From the NCBI GenBank assembly GCA_030167125.1, contig CP126531.1, forward strand, positions 2,582,578 to 2,646,577: DNA of 64,000 nt. Direction: 5' to 3'. A model generated the notes under the pieces. That model searched no databases, was not told the DNA's origin, and was given only the letters and a program-made list of their open reading frames with translations. Below, piece after piece: positions 49,527 through 59,000 of this stretch. Both the position numbers and the translations under genes were made by a program. Each line of letters begins with the position of its first letter. The first letter of the stretch is position 1. Source of the DNA: Rhodanobacteraceae bacterium. GTDB lineage: Bacteria > Pseudomonadota > Gammaproteobacteria > Xanthomonadales > Rhodanobacteraceae.

Positions 49527-50168
49527 TCACGCCGCCAAGGCTTCTTCCTGCTCCCGTGCCAGCGCTTCATCCAGCTCGCGGGCGCGGCGGATCGCCGGCC
49601 GCGACTGCACGCGCTCGGCATAAGCCCGGAACACCGGCCAATCCGGCACCAGCTTGAACATCAGCGCGAAGTTCAGCGCGCCGCCCCACAACACGTCGGC
49701 GGCGGTGAAGCGCTCGCCCAGCAGCCACGGGCCTGTGGACAGTTGTTCCGCGAACACGTGCATCACGCTGTCGTAATCGCCGTAGCCGCATTGCATCGCC
49801 GGCATCGGTTCGCGCTTCGCCGAAAAATCCATGATCGCCGGCTCGAAGCAGGAACCGTAGAACACCATCCAGCGCAGGTACGGCCCACGCAGAGGATCAT
49901 CGATCGCCGGCGCGAGATGTTTTTCCGGATAGAGATCGGCGAGGTACAGCATGATCGCCGGCTGCTCGGTGACCAGTGCGCCCTCGTGGCGGATCGCCGG
50001 CACCTTGCCCATCGGATTGATCGCGAGGTATTCGGGCGAGCGTTGCTCGTTGCGCTTCAGGTCCAGCGAGACCATGTCGAAAGGCACGCCGAGCTCCTCC
50101 AACAGGGCGCGTGTGGCGGCGGAGCGGCTGTTCGGGGCGTGGAAGAAAGTGACGGGGGACGTGGACAT
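49527..50168 (-). CDS. Glutathione S-transferase family protein
   Basis: 213 residues. The N-terminal thioredoxin-like domain has FFHAPNSRSAATRALLEELG, with Ser in the position of the catalytic residue, and NPMGKVPAIRHEG with the cis-proline, then TEQPAIMLYLAD. The C-terminal helical domain has the conserved FTAADVLWGGAL. The substrate is unknown. It is a single gene, divergent from fbp. Confidence 0.92.
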   Translation of the reverse strand: MSTSPVTFFHAPNSRSAATRALLEELGVPFDMVSLDLKRNEQRSPEYLAINPMGKVPAIRHEGALVTEQPAIMLYLADLYPEKHLAPAIDDPLRGPYLRWMVFYGSCFEPAIMDFSAKREPMPAMQCGYGDYDSVMHVFAEQLSTGPWLLGERFTAADVLWGGALNFALMFKLVPDWPVFRAYAERVQSRPAIRRARELDEALAREQEEALAA

Positions 50169-50296
50169 GTGTGCGACTCCGGTAGTGGATGCGGGAGCCA
50201 GTGTGCGCAGGTGATGCTGACAACGTGATGTCAGCAGCGGGTGGCAAGCCGCACGCGAAGCCGGGACAATGGCACTCCCCTCGCGCGGACGTCGCC

Positions 50297-51313
50297 ATGC
50301 AATCGATATCGTTGACTCAGCATTTGATCGAGGAACAGCGCCGCCACGGCGCCATCAACGCCGACCTGCGCTTGCTGATCGAAGTGGTCGCGCGCGCCTG
50401 CAAGCGCATCTCGATCGCGGTCGGCAAGGGCGCGCTGGGCGGCGTGCTGGGTGAAGCCGGCACCGGCAACGTGCAGGGCGAGGCGCAGAAGAAGCTCGAC
50501 GTGATTTCCAACGAGATTCTTCTGGAAGCGAATGCCTGGGGCGGACACCTGGCGGCCTGCGCGTCCGAGGAAATGGCCGATCCGTATCCGATCCCGGACG
50601 CGTATCCGAAGGGCAATTACCTCTTGCTGTTCGATCCGCTCGACGGCTCCAGCAATATCGACGTGAACATTTCGGTGGGCACGATCTTCTCGGTGCTGCG
50701 TTGCCCGGAAGGCGTGACGCAGCCGACCGAAAAGGATTTCCTGCAAGCGGGCACGCAACAGGTCGCGGCCGGTTATTGCGTGTACGGCCCTTCGACATTG
50801 CTGGTGCTGACCACCGGCCACGGCGTCAACGTGTTCACGCTGGACCGCGAACAAGGCAGCTTCCGGTTGACGCGCGCCAACGCGCACATTCCGGAAGACA
50901 CCTCCGAGTTCGCCGTCAACATGTCCAACCAGCGTTTCTGGGAAGCGCCGATGCAGCGTTACGTCGCGGACCTGCTGGCCGGCAAGGCCGGCCCGCGTGG
51001 ACGCGATTTCAACATGCGCTGGGTCGCGTCGATGGTGGCCGACGTGCACCGCATCCTCACGCGCGGCGGCATCTTCATCTACCCGCTCGACGAGAAGGTG
51101 AAGTCGAAGGGCGGCAAGCTGCGCCTGATGTACGAGGCCAACCCGATGGCCTTCATCGTCGAGCAGGCCGGCGGCGCCGCGACCACCGGGCGTTCACGCA
51201 TCCTCGATGTGCAACCGACGCAACTGCACCAGCGCGTGCCGGTGTTCCTGGGTTCGAGGCACGAAGTCGAGACGGCGACGCAGTACCACCTCGACGCCGG
51301 TCGCTCTGCCTGA
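50297..51313 (+). CDS. fbp: Fructose-1,6-bisphosphatase, class I
   Basis: 338 residues from ATG 50297. It catalyses the committed step of gluconeogenesis. The metal-binding motif [19 protein letters not shown] and the phosphate site [16 protein letters not shown] are intact, as is the early [18 protein letters not shown] segment. Length is normal. It is followed by a family A repeat and convergent with the SDR gene. Confidence 0.96.
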   Translation: MQSISLTQHLIEEQRRHGAINADLRLLIEVVARACKRISIAVGKGALGGVLGEAGTGNVQGEAQKKLDVISNEILLEANAWGGHLAACASEEMADPYPIPDAYPKGNYLLLFDPLDGSSNIDVNISVGTIFSVLRCPEGVTQPTEKDFLQAGTQQVAAGYCVYGPSTLLVLTTGHGVNVFTLDREQGSFRLTRANAHIPEDTSEFAVNMSNQRFWEAPMQRYVADLLAGKAGPRGRDFNMRWVASMVADVHRILTRGGIFIYPLDEKVKSKGGKLRLMYEANPMAFIVEQAGGAATTGRSRILDVQPTQLHQRVPVFLGSRHEVETATQYHLDAGRSA

Positions 51314-51318
51314 TCAAA

Positions 51319-51416
51319 GCCATCCCCCTCGATCCCCCTTCCTTCGGAAGGAGGAAGTGAAAGCCCACCCCCTTCCGCAGGAAGGGGGTCGCGCGCGCAG
51401 CGCGCGGGGGATGCCG
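51319..51416. repeat. Palindromic repeat, family A copy 3
   Basis: AGCCATCCCCCTCGATCCCC and CCCCTTCCTTCGGAAGGAGG on the left, CACCCCCTTCCGCAGGAAGG and the GCGCGCAGCGCGC hairpin on the right. It lies between the convergent fbp and SDR genes. Confidence 0.75.
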
Positions 51417-51417
51417 G

Positions 51418-52107
51418 CTACACCCGCCCCGTCACCGGAATCAACGCACCGGTGATTGCGGACGCCCGATCCGACAGCAGGAACACGATCACGTCAGCGA
51501 GTTGTTCCGGCCTCACCCACTTGCCGAAATCCGCCTTGGGCATGTCCTTGCGGTTGGGCGGCGTGTCGATGATCGACGGCAGCACCGCATTGACGGTGAT
51601 GCCGCGTTCCTTCAATTCCTCGGCAAGCGATTCGGTGAAACGCATGACGCCGGATTTCGAAGCCGTGTAGGCGCCCACGCCCGCGCCGGCTTTCAGCGCG
51701 GACGCCGCGCCGATGTTGACGATGCGCCCGCCATCGGGCAGGTGCGCGAGCGCGGCCTTGCTGGCCGCGACCGCGGTGCGCAGGTTGATGCGATAAAGAA
51801 GGTCGAACGTTTCGGGACTGCCATCGGCCAGCGTCTCCCAGCGGAACGTGCCCGCGATGTTGACCAGCGCATCCAGTCCGCCCAGCGCCTTCGCCGCGGC
51901 GTCGATCGCGGTTTTCGCCTGCGCGGTGTCGGCAAGATCGACGCCACCGAAATTTTTTGCGCCGCCGAGATCGACCGCAGCGGGCGGCGCATCGGCACGG
52001 TCGATCGCCGCGACCTGCGCGCCCGCTTGCAGCGCGGCCTGCACTACCGCCGCGCCCAGCGAACCGAACGCGCCGGTGATGGCGATGCGTTTGCCTGCGA
52101 GGGACAT
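51418..52107 (-). CDS. Short-chain dehydrogenase/reductase
   Basis: 229 residues, with AGGAGA before ATG 52107. The cofactor motif is ITGAFGSLGAAV and the active site includes NIGAASALKAGAGVGAYTAS with YTASK (Y-x3-K). The D at the end of the second strand (AAIDRAD) suggests NAD(H) preference. The substrate is not predictable. It is divergent from the cytochrome b561 gene. Confidence 0.9.
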   Translation of the reverse strand: MSLAGKRIAITGAFGSLGAAVVQAALQAGAQVAAIDRADAPPAAVDLGGAKNFGGVDLADTAQAKTAIDAAAKALGGLDALVNIAGTFRWETLADGSPETFDLLYRINLRTAVAASKAALAHLPDGGRIVNIGAASALKAGAGVGAYTASKSGVMRFTESLAEELKERGITVNAVLPSIIDTPPNRKDMPKADFGKWVRPEQLADVIVFLLSDRASAITGALIPVTGRV

Positions 52108-52252
52108 GGCGGCTCTCCTGCGGCGCGCGGCGCCGGATGGTGGATGGACGATCCGGGAGCATATCGCCGGCCGCCCGCGGGATGTAACCCCGGGGCACCC
52201 TCCGGCGAATGCAATGCGAGTAAGCTCATCCGAGTCCGCCGGAGTGCCAACC

Positions 52253-53134
52253 ATGGCCAGCATTCCCGAAGACGTGATGCCTTCCTCGCCGGCCGAAGCG
52301 CCACCGGCGCGGAGACTGCGTCGCGTGGTGTATCGCCACACGCTGCCGCTGCGGATCATGCACTGGATCAACGCGATCTGCCTGCTGGTCCTGCTCGGCA
52401 GCGGCCTGCAGATCTTCAACGCTCACCCGGCGCTGTACTGGGGCCAGCGCTCGACCTTCGAGCGTCCGTGGCTGAGCCTCGGCGCCACCCAAAGCCGCGA
52501 CGGAACCCTGCACGGCGTGACCGCCATCGGCAGCCATCGATTCGACACCACCGGCTGGTTCGGCGTGTCGAAGGCCAACGGCCAGCCGACGGCGCGCGGT
52601 TTCCCGAGCTGGGCGACGATTCCCGGCCCGCAATGGCTGGCAATGGGCCGCGCCTGGCATTTCTTCTTCGCGTGGATTTTCGTGATCAACGGCGTGTGTT
52701 TTTTTCTGTACGCGCTGTGGACACGGCATCTGACGCGCGACCTGATTCCGACGCGGCGCGACTGGCGCGGCATCGGCCGTTCGATCGTCGACCATGCGCT
52801 GCTGCGCCACCCGCACGGCGAAGCCGCGTTGCGCTACAACGTGCTGCAACGCATCGCCTATCTGGTGGTGATCTTCTTTTTCGGAGGCGGCGTGGTGCTG
52901 ATGGGACTGGCAATGTCGCCGCGCATGGACTCGGTGCTGGGCTGGCTGGTGGACCTCGTCGGCGGCCGGCAATCGGCGCGCAGCATCCATTTCCTGTTTG
53001 CGATGGGTTTCATCGCGTTCTTCCTGATCCACATCTTCGAGGTAATCGTGACCGGCGTCGGCAACAACCTGCGCTCGATCATTACGGGCCGCTACGCGAT
53101 CGACGCGGAGGCGCACGATGAAACTCATCAATAA
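52253..53134 (+). CDS. Cytochrome b561-type membrane subunit
   Basis: 293 residues from ATG 52253. Four membrane helices carry the heme histidines: RIMHWINAICLLVLLGSGLQ, MGRAWHFFFAWIFVINGVCF, and SIHFLFAMGFIAFFLIHIFE. A large loop follows the first helix (about residues 55-120). It belongs to the cytochrome b/b6-type electron carriers paired with periplasmic molybdoenzymes. It overlaps the molybdopterin oxidoreductase gene by 17 bases, so the two make one complex. Confidence 0.9.
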   Translation: MASIPEDVMPSSPAEAPPARRLRRVVYRHTLPLRIMHWINAICLLVLLGSGLQIFNAHPALYWGQRSTFERPWLSLGATQSRDGTLHGVTAIGSHRFDTTGWFGVSKANGQPTARGFPSWATIPGPQWLAMGRAWHFFFAWIFVINGVCFFLYALWTRHLTRDLIPTRRDWRGIGRSIVDHALLRHPHGEAALRYNVLQRIAYLVVIFFFGGGVVLMGLAMSPRMDSVLGWLVDLVGGRQSARSIHFLFAMGFIAFFLIHIFEVIVTGVGNNLRSIITGRYAIDAEAHDETHQ

Positions 53135-53879
53135 GCGCCGCCGCTTCCTGCGCGACGCGCTGGCGCTGACCGGCGCGGTCGCGCTGGGTGGTTGCGACAA
53201 ATTGTCGGAAACCGACTGGGCGCCCAAGGTGCTCGGCAGCGCGACCGCATTGAGCCACGCCGCGCAACGCGCGCTGTCGCGCAACGCGCTGGCGCGCGAA
53301 TACACGGAAGCCGACATCTCGCCGGTGTTCCGCGCCAACGGCAGCACCGATCCGCAATCGGCCGAATACCGCGCGCTCGCCGCCAACGGTTTTCGCGATT
53401 ACAGGCTCGCCGTGGGCGGACTGGTCGCGCATCCGTTGTCGCTTTCGCTGGACGATTTGCGCGCGCTGCCCAACCGCACCCAGATCACCCGCCACGATTG
53501 CGTGGAAGGCTGGAGCGTGATCGGCAAGTGGACCGGCGTGCAGTTGTCGCGCGTACTGAAAATGGCGCAGCCCACGCAGGCTGCGCGCTACGTGGTGTTC
53601 CGCTGCTACGACGCGATGGACGACGGCAGCGAATACTACGAATCGCTGGGTTTCGACGACGCGTATCACCCGCAAACCTTGTTGGCATGGGAACTCAACG
53701 GCAAGACCTTGCCGATCCCGAACGGCGCGCCACTGCGCCTGCGCGTGCCGCGCCAGCTCGGCTACAAGATGGCGAAATACCTGCGCCGCATCGACCTGGT
53801 CGCGTCGTTCGAGGACATCGGCGACGGCAACGGCGGCTACTGGGAGGATCAGGGCTATCAGTGGTATGCCGGTATTTGA
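53118..53879 (+). CDS. Molybdopterin-dependent oxidoreductase, sulfite oxidase/YedY fold
   Basis: 253 residues. The N-terminus has a twin-arginine signal (RRRFLRDALALTGAVALGGC) that ends in a lipobox-like cysteine. The fold core shows DCVEGWSVIGKWTGVQL, with the Mo-binding Cys in DCVEGW, then PNGAPLRLRVPRQLGYK. It should act in the periplasm with electrons exchanged through the b561 protein. MsrP-like methionine sulfoxide reduction, sulfite oxidation and other reactions are possible. Confidence 0.88.
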   Translation: MKLINKRRRFLRDALALTGAVALGGCDKLSETDWAPKVLGSATALSHAAQRALSRNALAREYTEADISPVFRANGSTDPQSAEYRALAANGFRDYRLAVGGLVAHPLSLSLDDLRALPNRTQITRHDCVEGWSVIGKWTGVQLSRVLKMAQPTQAARYVVFRCYDAMDDGSEYYESLGFDDAYHPQTLLAWELNGKTLPIPNGAPLRLRVPRQLGYKMAKYLRRIDLVASFEDIGDGNGGYWEDQGYQWYAGI

Positions 53880-53893
53880 TTTGCATCGCGGTA

Positions 53894-54631
53894 TCAAGCT
53901 TTGTGGTGCCAGCGCCGCTCGTGCCGCCAATGCCTCGCCCGCTTGATGATCCAGCGTGACGCGAACGGCAGCACCGCCAGCAGCGCCAGTGAAACGATCA
54001 TCGGCAGCGACACCAGTTCGCGCGCGCTGTGCGCTTGTGCGACGCGCGTGCCGGCGTTCACGTACACCGCGGTGCCGGCCAGCATGCCGAGCTGCGTCAC
54101 CCAGTAGAACGTCCACACCCGCATGTGGGTCAGGCCCATCAGCAGGTTGACGAGGAAGAACGGGAAGATCGGCACCAGCCGGATATTCAACAGATAGAAC
54201 GCGCCGTCGCGTTCTATGCCGGCGTCGACCTTGTGCAGCCGGTGCGCAAAGCGGCGGCGCAACGCGTCCTTGAACACGAAGCGCGACGCCAGCATCACCA
54301 GCACCGCGCCGATCGCGGAACCGAACGACATCAGCACGGTGCCCTCGAACAAGCCGAAGATCGCGCCCGCCGCCAGCGTCATCACCGTCAGCAGCGGCAG
54401 CGACAACAGCACCACCGCGATCAGCACTCCGAGGAAGGTGAACGCCAGCCGCCAAGGATGCGCGGCCTGCATGGCGGCGAGCCATGCGCGGCTGCGCTGC
54501 AGCGTCTCGAAGTTGAGGTGATTCTGCGCGCCGGAAACGAAAAAAAGCGTCACCGCGCCGACGGCAACGACGACCAGCACGCCACGCAGCAACCACCGCC
54601 AGAGTTCACGCGACGACATGCTTTCCAGCAT
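53894..54631 (-). CDS. TVP38/TMEM64 (DedA-like) membrane protein
   Basis: 245 residues with about six membrane helices. The VTT-domain text is clear: LSLPLLTVMTLAAGAIFGLF, EGTVLMSFGSAIGAVLVMLA, RLVPIFPFFLVNLLMGLTHM, TQLGMLAGTAVYVNAGTR. Such proteins may be lipid scramblases or transporters. The cytoplasmic tail is basic. It is convergent with the molybdoenzyme gene and divergent from the permease gene. Confidence 0.9.
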   Translation of the reverse strand: MLESMSSRELWRWLLRGVLVVVAVGAVTLFFVSGAQNHLNFETLQRSRAWLAAMQAAHPWRLAFTFLGVLIAVVLLSLPLLTVMTLAAGAIFGLFEGTVLMSFGSAIGAVLVMLASRFVFKDALRRRFAHRLHKVDAGIERDGAFYLLNIRLVPIFPFFLVNLLMGLTHMRVWTFYWVTQLGMLAGTAVYVNAGTRVAQAHSARELVSLPMIVSLALLAVLPFASRWIIKRARHWRHERRWHHKA

Positions 54632-54714
54632 GCGCGGCTGCGCGTGAACGGCGCGTGCGGCCCTTTACCGGCGGCCATCCGCCGTGCAGCATGTCGCGAA
54701 CTGCCGGGAAGCCC

Positions 54715-55830
54715 GTGTCCGATCCCTCTGCCCTGATGCACCGACTTCGACGCGACCACCTGCTGCAGGCGTTGTTGCTGCTGGTGCTCGCGCTCGCGAT
54801 CGCTGACCCGCGCGCACCGGGCGAATACCTGCACTGGCTGGACCTGCCGACGCTCGCCGGCCTGTGCGGGTTGCTGATCCTGACCCAAGGCGTGCGGGTG
54901 AGCGGGCACGTGCAACGCTTCGCGCTGCGGCTGGTCGCGCGGCTGCACAGCGTGCGAGCGCTGGCATTCGTGCTGGTGCTGCTGGCGGCGGCGCTTGCGA
55001 CCGTGCTGACCAACGACGTCGCGTTGTTCCTGATCGTGCCGCTGACGCTGGCGATCGACCGCATCGCGCGCATCCCGCGCCAGCGGCTGGTGATCTTCGA
55101 AGCGCTGGCGGTGAACGCGGGTTCGACGTTCAGTCCGATCGGCAATCCGCAGAGCCTGTTGCTGTGGCAACACTCGGGACTCGGATTTTTCGGCTACGTC
55201 GCGGCGCTGGCACCCGCCGGCGCGGTGTTGCTGGTGGTCCTGCTGGTTACATGCGGTTTTGCATTTTCGGGCGCGCCGCTGCAACTCGACGAAGGCGGCG
55301 TGGAGCATTCCGCGACCAACACGCCGCTCGCGATCGGCGCGGTCATACTGCTTGCGGCGATGGTGTTCGCGCTGCAACAGGGCTGGCCGGTGCCCGCGGC
55401 ATTGATCGTGGTCGCGATCGGACTGGTGTTTTTCCGGCGCGTGCTGGCCGGCGTGGACTGGATGTTGCTGGTGACGTTTGCCGCGATGTTCGTGGGCTTG
55501 GGTCACCTCGCCGCGCTGCCGTTCGTGCAGGCGCATGTCGGCACGCTGGACTGGCACGACCCGCGCGTGACCTTCGCGGGCGGCATCGTGCTGTCGCAAC
55601 TCATCAGCAACGTGCCGGCCGCGGTGGCGCTGCAGCACTACGCGCCCGAGCTCACGCTGCTCGCGGCGGCGGTGAATGTCGGCGGTTCGGGCCTGATGAT
55701 CGGTTCGCTGGCCAACCTGATCGCGCTGCGCCTCGACGGCAGCCGCGGGATCGGTTGGCGGTTCCATGCGTGGTCGATTCCGTATCTGATCGTCACCGCG
55801 GTGCTGGTCGCGCTCGTGGTATTGCATTGA
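54715..55830 (+). CDS. SLC13/ArsB-like ion transporter
   Basis: 371 residues from GTG 54715 (GGGAAG before it); ATG 54691 or 54736 are alternatives. Ten or more hydrophobic helices are present. LTNDVALFLIVPLTLAIDR and VNAGSTFSPIGNPQSLLLW are the hallmark of the ion transporter superfamily (ArsB/NhaD/SLC13), repeated in the C-terminal half as SQLISNVPAAVALQHYAP and GGSGLMIGSLANLIALRL. Substrate could be an anion or Na+/H+. Confidence 0.85.
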   Translation: MSDPSALMHRLRRDHLLQALLLLVLALAIADPRAPGEYLHWLDLPTLAGLCGLLILTQGVRVSGHVQRFALRLVARLHSVRALAFVLVLLAAALATVLTNDVALFLIVPLTLAIDRIARIPRQRLVIFEALAVNAGSTFSPIGNPQSLLLWQHSGLGFFGYVAALAPAGAVLLVVLLVTCGFAFSGAPLQLDEGGVEHSATNTPLAIGAVILLAAMVFALQQGWPVPAALIVVAIGLVFFRRVLAGVDWMLLVTFAAMFVGLGHLAALPFVQAHVGTLDWHDPRVTFAGGIVLSQLISNVPAAVALQHYAPELTLLAAAVNVGGSGLMIGSLANLIALRLDGSRGIGWRFHAWSIPYLIVTAVLVALVVLH

Positions 55831-55837
55831 TTCGCAG

Positions 55838-55923
55838 GTTGGGGTGATCCCGGATGCAATCCGGGAGAACCATTGGCGCGCAGCCTCGTTGGGGTTCGCG
55901 ATGAAGCCGCTCACCCCAACCTA
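55838..55923. repeat. Palindromic repeat, family G
   Basis: CAGGTTGGGGTGA opens it, TCACCCCAACCTAC closes it, with ATCCCGGATGCAATCCGGGA as an inner hairpin. It lies between the convergent transporter and lactate dehydrogenase genes. Confidence 0.7.
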
Positions 55924-57057
55924 CAGATCGGGTTTGTGCAACACGCGCCGGTCGATTTCCGCGATCGTGCGCACGCCGCACAACACCATCGTCAAATCGA
56001 GTTCGCGCCGGATCAGTTCCAGCACGGTGGTGACACCGGCCTCGCCCAGCGCGCCGAGCCCGTACACGAACGCGCGGCCGATCATCACCGCGCGCGCACC
56101 CAAGGCGATCGCCTTCAGCACGTCCTGACCCGAGCGCACGCCACCGTCCATCCAGATTTCACACGCGTTGCCGATGCGTGACGCGATTTCCGGCAGCACG
56201 CTGATCGAGGACGGCGCGCCGTCGAGCTGGCGCCCGCCATGGTTGGACACCACAATCGCGTCGGCGCCGCAATCCACCGCGCGGCGCGCGTCGTCCGGAT
56301 CGAGCACGCCCTTCAGGATCAGCTTGCCGCCCCAGCGGTTCTTGATCCATTCGACGTCGTTCCAGTTCAAGCCGCGATCGAATTGTTCGGCCGTCCACGC
56401 CGAAAGCGAAGACATGTCACTGACGCCTTCGACGTGACCCACGATGTTGCCGAACTGGTGGCGCCGCGTGCGTGCCATCCCGAGGCACCAGTGCGGATGC
56501 AGCGCGAGATTCGCGAGGTTCTTCAACGTCGGCTTGGGCGGCGTGGACAGACCATTCTTGATGTCGCGATGGCGCTGGCCCATCACCTGCAGGTCCAGCG
56601 TCAGCACCAGCGCGGAACAGCCAGCGGCTTTCGCGCGGTCGATCAGGCTTTCGATGAAACAGTGGTCGCGCATCACGTACAGCTGGAACCAGAACGGACG
56701 CTTGACGAACGCGGCCACATCCTCGATCGAACACACGCTCATGGTCGAGAGCGTGAACGGCACGCCGAAATCCAGCGCCGCTTTCGCCGCCAGCATTTCG
56801 CCGTCGGCGTGCTGCATGCCGCACAAGCCTACCGGCGCCAGCGCCACCGGCAGCGCGACTTCCTGGCCCAGCATCGTCGTGGTCGTGGTGCCGCCCTCGA
56901 CGCCCACCGCGACGCGCTGGTGCAACGGGATGCGCGCGAAGTCTTCGAGATTCCTGCACAACGTGGCCTCGGTCCACGAACCCGATTCGCAGTAGTCCAC
57001 GAACATCCGCGGCACGCGCTTCAGGTACATCTGCCGCAGGTCTTCGATGCAGGTCAT
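55921..57057 (-). CDS. lldD: FMN-dependent L-lactate dehydrogenase family protein
   Basis: 378 residues from ATG 57057. It oxidises L-lactate to pyruvate with FMN and passes electrons to quinone at the inner membrane. The alpha-hydroxy-acid oxidase pattern is present: ALAPVGLCGMQHADGE, PFWFQLYVMRD, SNHGGRQLDGAPSS with the catalytic His, DGGVRSGQDVLKAIALGARA. A different 2-hydroxy acid is possible. Unusually it overlaps, by ATGA, the stop of an LpxL-type acyltransferase gene. An ATG at 57066 is also in frame. Confidence 0.9.
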   Translation of the reverse strand: MTCIEDLRQMYLKRVPRMFVDYCESGSWTEATLCRNLEDFARIPLHQRVAVGVEGGTTTTTMLGQEVALPVALAPVGLCGMQHADGEMLAAKAALDFGVPFTLSTMSVCSIEDVAAFVKRPFWFQLYVMRDHCFIESLIDRAKAAGCSALVLTLDLQVMGQRHRDIKNGLSTPPKPTLKNLANLALHPHWCLGMARTRRHQFGNIVGHVEGVSDMSSLSAWTAEQFDRGLNWNDVEWIKNRWGGKLILKGVLDPDDARRAVDCGADAIVVSNHGGRQLDGAPSSISVLPEIASRIGNACEIWMDGGVRSGQDVLKAIALGARAVMIGRAFVYGLGALGEAGVTTVLELIRRELDLTMVLCGVRTIAEIDRRVLHKPDL

Positions 57058-57983
57058 CGGCGCCATTCGCTGATCCTCCCGTTGCGCGCCAGCCAATACG
57101 GATCGTGCGCGTACGGATCGGGCCGCTCGGCCCAGCGCTTGTAGGTCCACTGGTATTGCGGAAACGCAAGATTCACGCACTGCTCGACGCCGCGATTGAG
57201 CGCGGTGCAGGCCACGCGTAGATCGGGATCGGCGATGCCATCGGGCGCCGGCAGTACGCGGATGCGAAAACCCGCGCCGGCGGCCAAGCGTTCCGCGAAC
57301 GCGAACAACACCGTCGCGCCGGTGCGATGCGCGATGCGCGGCAGCAGCACCATCGTATTGGCGTCCAGCCCGAAGAACGGCGCGAACTGGCCTTCGCCAC
57401 GCTTGGGTTGCTGATCCGGGAGAATCCCGACCACGCCGCCCGCGGCGAGGCGCTTGTACAGCGTGCGCACGCCCGCGCCCTCGGCGCGCACCTGCTCGGG
57501 ATGCAAGTCGCCGCGCGCGCGCACCAGCAGCGCTTCCCACGCGGGATTGCGCGGCGGCGCGTACAGGATCGCGATGGGCGTGCGCGCACACAACCAGTAG
57601 TTCAACAACTCCCAGCAACCGAGATGCGGCGCGGCGACGATCAATCCGCGCCCCGATCGAAGCGCGGCATCGAAATGTTCGAGGCCATCCACTTCGCGGA
57701 CGAGTTCCAGCGCGCGCCGCGCGCTGCGGCCCCAGACCGCCGCCATTTCGGTGACGGCGTGACCCGTTTCGACCAGGCATTTGCGCACCACGGCATTGCG
57801 TGTGTCGTTATCGAGTTCGGGATGCACGATCCGCATGTTCACATCGGTGTGCACGCGCTCGCGCGCACGCTTGCGCCACCACAGCGGCCGGCCCAGCGCC
57901 GTTCCGATCGCGTACAACAGCGGCAACGGCAGCACGCCCAACGTGCGCAGCGTCCACCAGGTCAAGCGCACGTACCACTTCAC
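57054..57983 (-). CDS. Lipid A acyltransferase, LpxL/LpxM family (copy 2)
   Basis: 309 residues from GTG 57983, which overlaps the stop of the preceding acyltransferase gene (GTGA). An N-terminal membrane helix is followed by the catalytic HxxxxE in APHLGCWELLNYW and PDQQPKRGEGQFAPFFGLDA. It should transfer an acyl chain from ACP to lipid A precursor, at the inner face of the inner membrane. The final PQYQWTYKRWAERP is typical of the family. Confidence 0.9.
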   Translation of the reverse strand: MKWYVRLTWWTLRTLGVLPLPLLYAIGTALGRPLWWRKRARERVHTDVNMRIVHPELDNDTRNAVVRKCLVETGHAVTEMAAVWGRSARRALELVREVDGLEHFDAALRSGRGLIVAAPHLGCWELLNYWLCARTPIAILYAPPRNPAWEALLVRARGDLHPEQVRAEGAGVRTLYKRLAAGGVVGILPDQQPKRGEGQFAPFFGLDANTMVLLPRIAHRTGATVLFAFAERLAAGAGFRIRVLPAPDGIADPDLRVACTALNRGVEQCVNLAFPQYQWTYKRWAERPDPYAHDPYWLARNGRISEWRR

Positions 57984-58879
57984 GTGCGCACGCCCGTCGC
58001 GATGTAGGCGTCGTCGGTCAGGCCGCTGCCTTCGCGCGCCTTGAAGCGTTTGTAGTTCCACTGGTATTGGGTGAACGCATCGCGCACGCAGGCTTCGATC
58101 GCTGCGTTCATCGCCGTGCACGCAATCAATGGATCGTCATCGAGCAGTGCCGGCGGCGGCTCGCGGAAGTGCACCCGGAATCCTTGCGGCGTACGCTCGA
58201 CGAACAGCATCAGCACGCGCGCGCCGGTGCGCTGCGCGAGGCGCGGCAGCAGGGTCATGGTGAGCGCAGGCACGCCGAAGAACGACGCGACCACGCTGCC
58301 CGCGCGCGGCACGTGGTCGGGCATGATCGAGACCACGCCGCCTTCGCGCAGGTGCCGGAACACGCGGCGCACGCCGGAATCGTCGATCGGAAACTGGATG
58401 CTCGCGCCGCCTTCGCGCAACTTCCGCAGCAGCGCTTCGGCCTGCGGGTAGCGCGGCTGCGTGTAGAACGTCGCGAACGGCGTGCGCGCACCGATCCAGT
58501 AGTTGGCAACTTCCCAGCTGCCGAGGTGCGGTGCGCACAGGATCAGCCCGCGCTTGGCGGCAAGCGCCGCATCGAACAGTTCTTGCCCGCGCACCTCGCG
58601 CACGTCGGCCAGCGTGCGGCGCGGATTGGTCCAGATGCCGAACACTTCGACCAGCGAGATGCCGCATTCGCGCACGCAGGCGCGCGCGAGCCTGCGGCGT
58701 GCCGCGTCGTCCAGATCGCGCCGCACCAGCGCCAGGTTGGCTTCGACCACGCGCCGCTTGCGGCTGTTGCCGGCCCAGAACAGCGCGCCAAGACCGGCGC
58801 CGAACGCGCGAAACACGCGCATCGGCAGGCGCGCGGCGAGCCACATCAGGCCGTAGGCAAGTTTCGTGTACCAGTGCAT
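57980..58879 (-). CDS. Lipid A acyltransferase, LpxL/LpxM family (copy 1)
   Basis: 299 residues from ATG 58879; the frame extends to 58960 but runs through a repeat. Features are APHLGSWEVANYW (HxxxxE), PDHVPRAGSVVASFFGVPAL, and QYQWNYKRFKAR at the end. The two tandem copies probably act on different positions of lipid A or have different chain preferences. They share one transcript with lldD. Confidence 0.9.
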   Translation of the reverse strand: MHWYTKLAYGLMWLAARLPMRVFRAFGAGLGALFWAGNSRKRRVVEANLALVRRDLDDAARRRLARACVRECGISLVEVFGIWTNPRRTLADVREVRGQELFDAALAAKRGLILCAPHLGSWEVANYWIGARTPFATFYTQPRYPQAEALLRKLREGGASIQFPIDDSGVRRVFRHLREGGVVSIMPDHVPRAGSVVASFFGVPALTMTLLPRLAQRTGARVLMLFVERTPQGFRVHFREPPPALLDDDPLIACTAMNAAIEACVRDAFTQYQWNYKRFKAREGSGLTDDAYIATGVRT

Positions 58880-58895
58880 CGCGGGAGTGTAACCA

Positions 58896-58992
58896 AGAGG
58901 CGGGGCTGGGGATCGGAGGCTGGGGATTGCATCGGCGCTGTCGGCTATGCTCGCTTTCATTCCCCAGCCTCCCAGCCCCCAGTCCCGATTTA
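58896..58992. repeat. Inverted repeat between acyltransferase and dtd
   Basis: GGGGCTGGGGATCGGAGGCT and the later ATTCCCCAGCCTCCCAGCCC (about 58960-58981) can pair to form a long stem. It lies in the divergent promoter region of dtd and the lipid A acyltransferase. Confidence 0.6.
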
Positions 58993-59000
58993 CGATTCCC

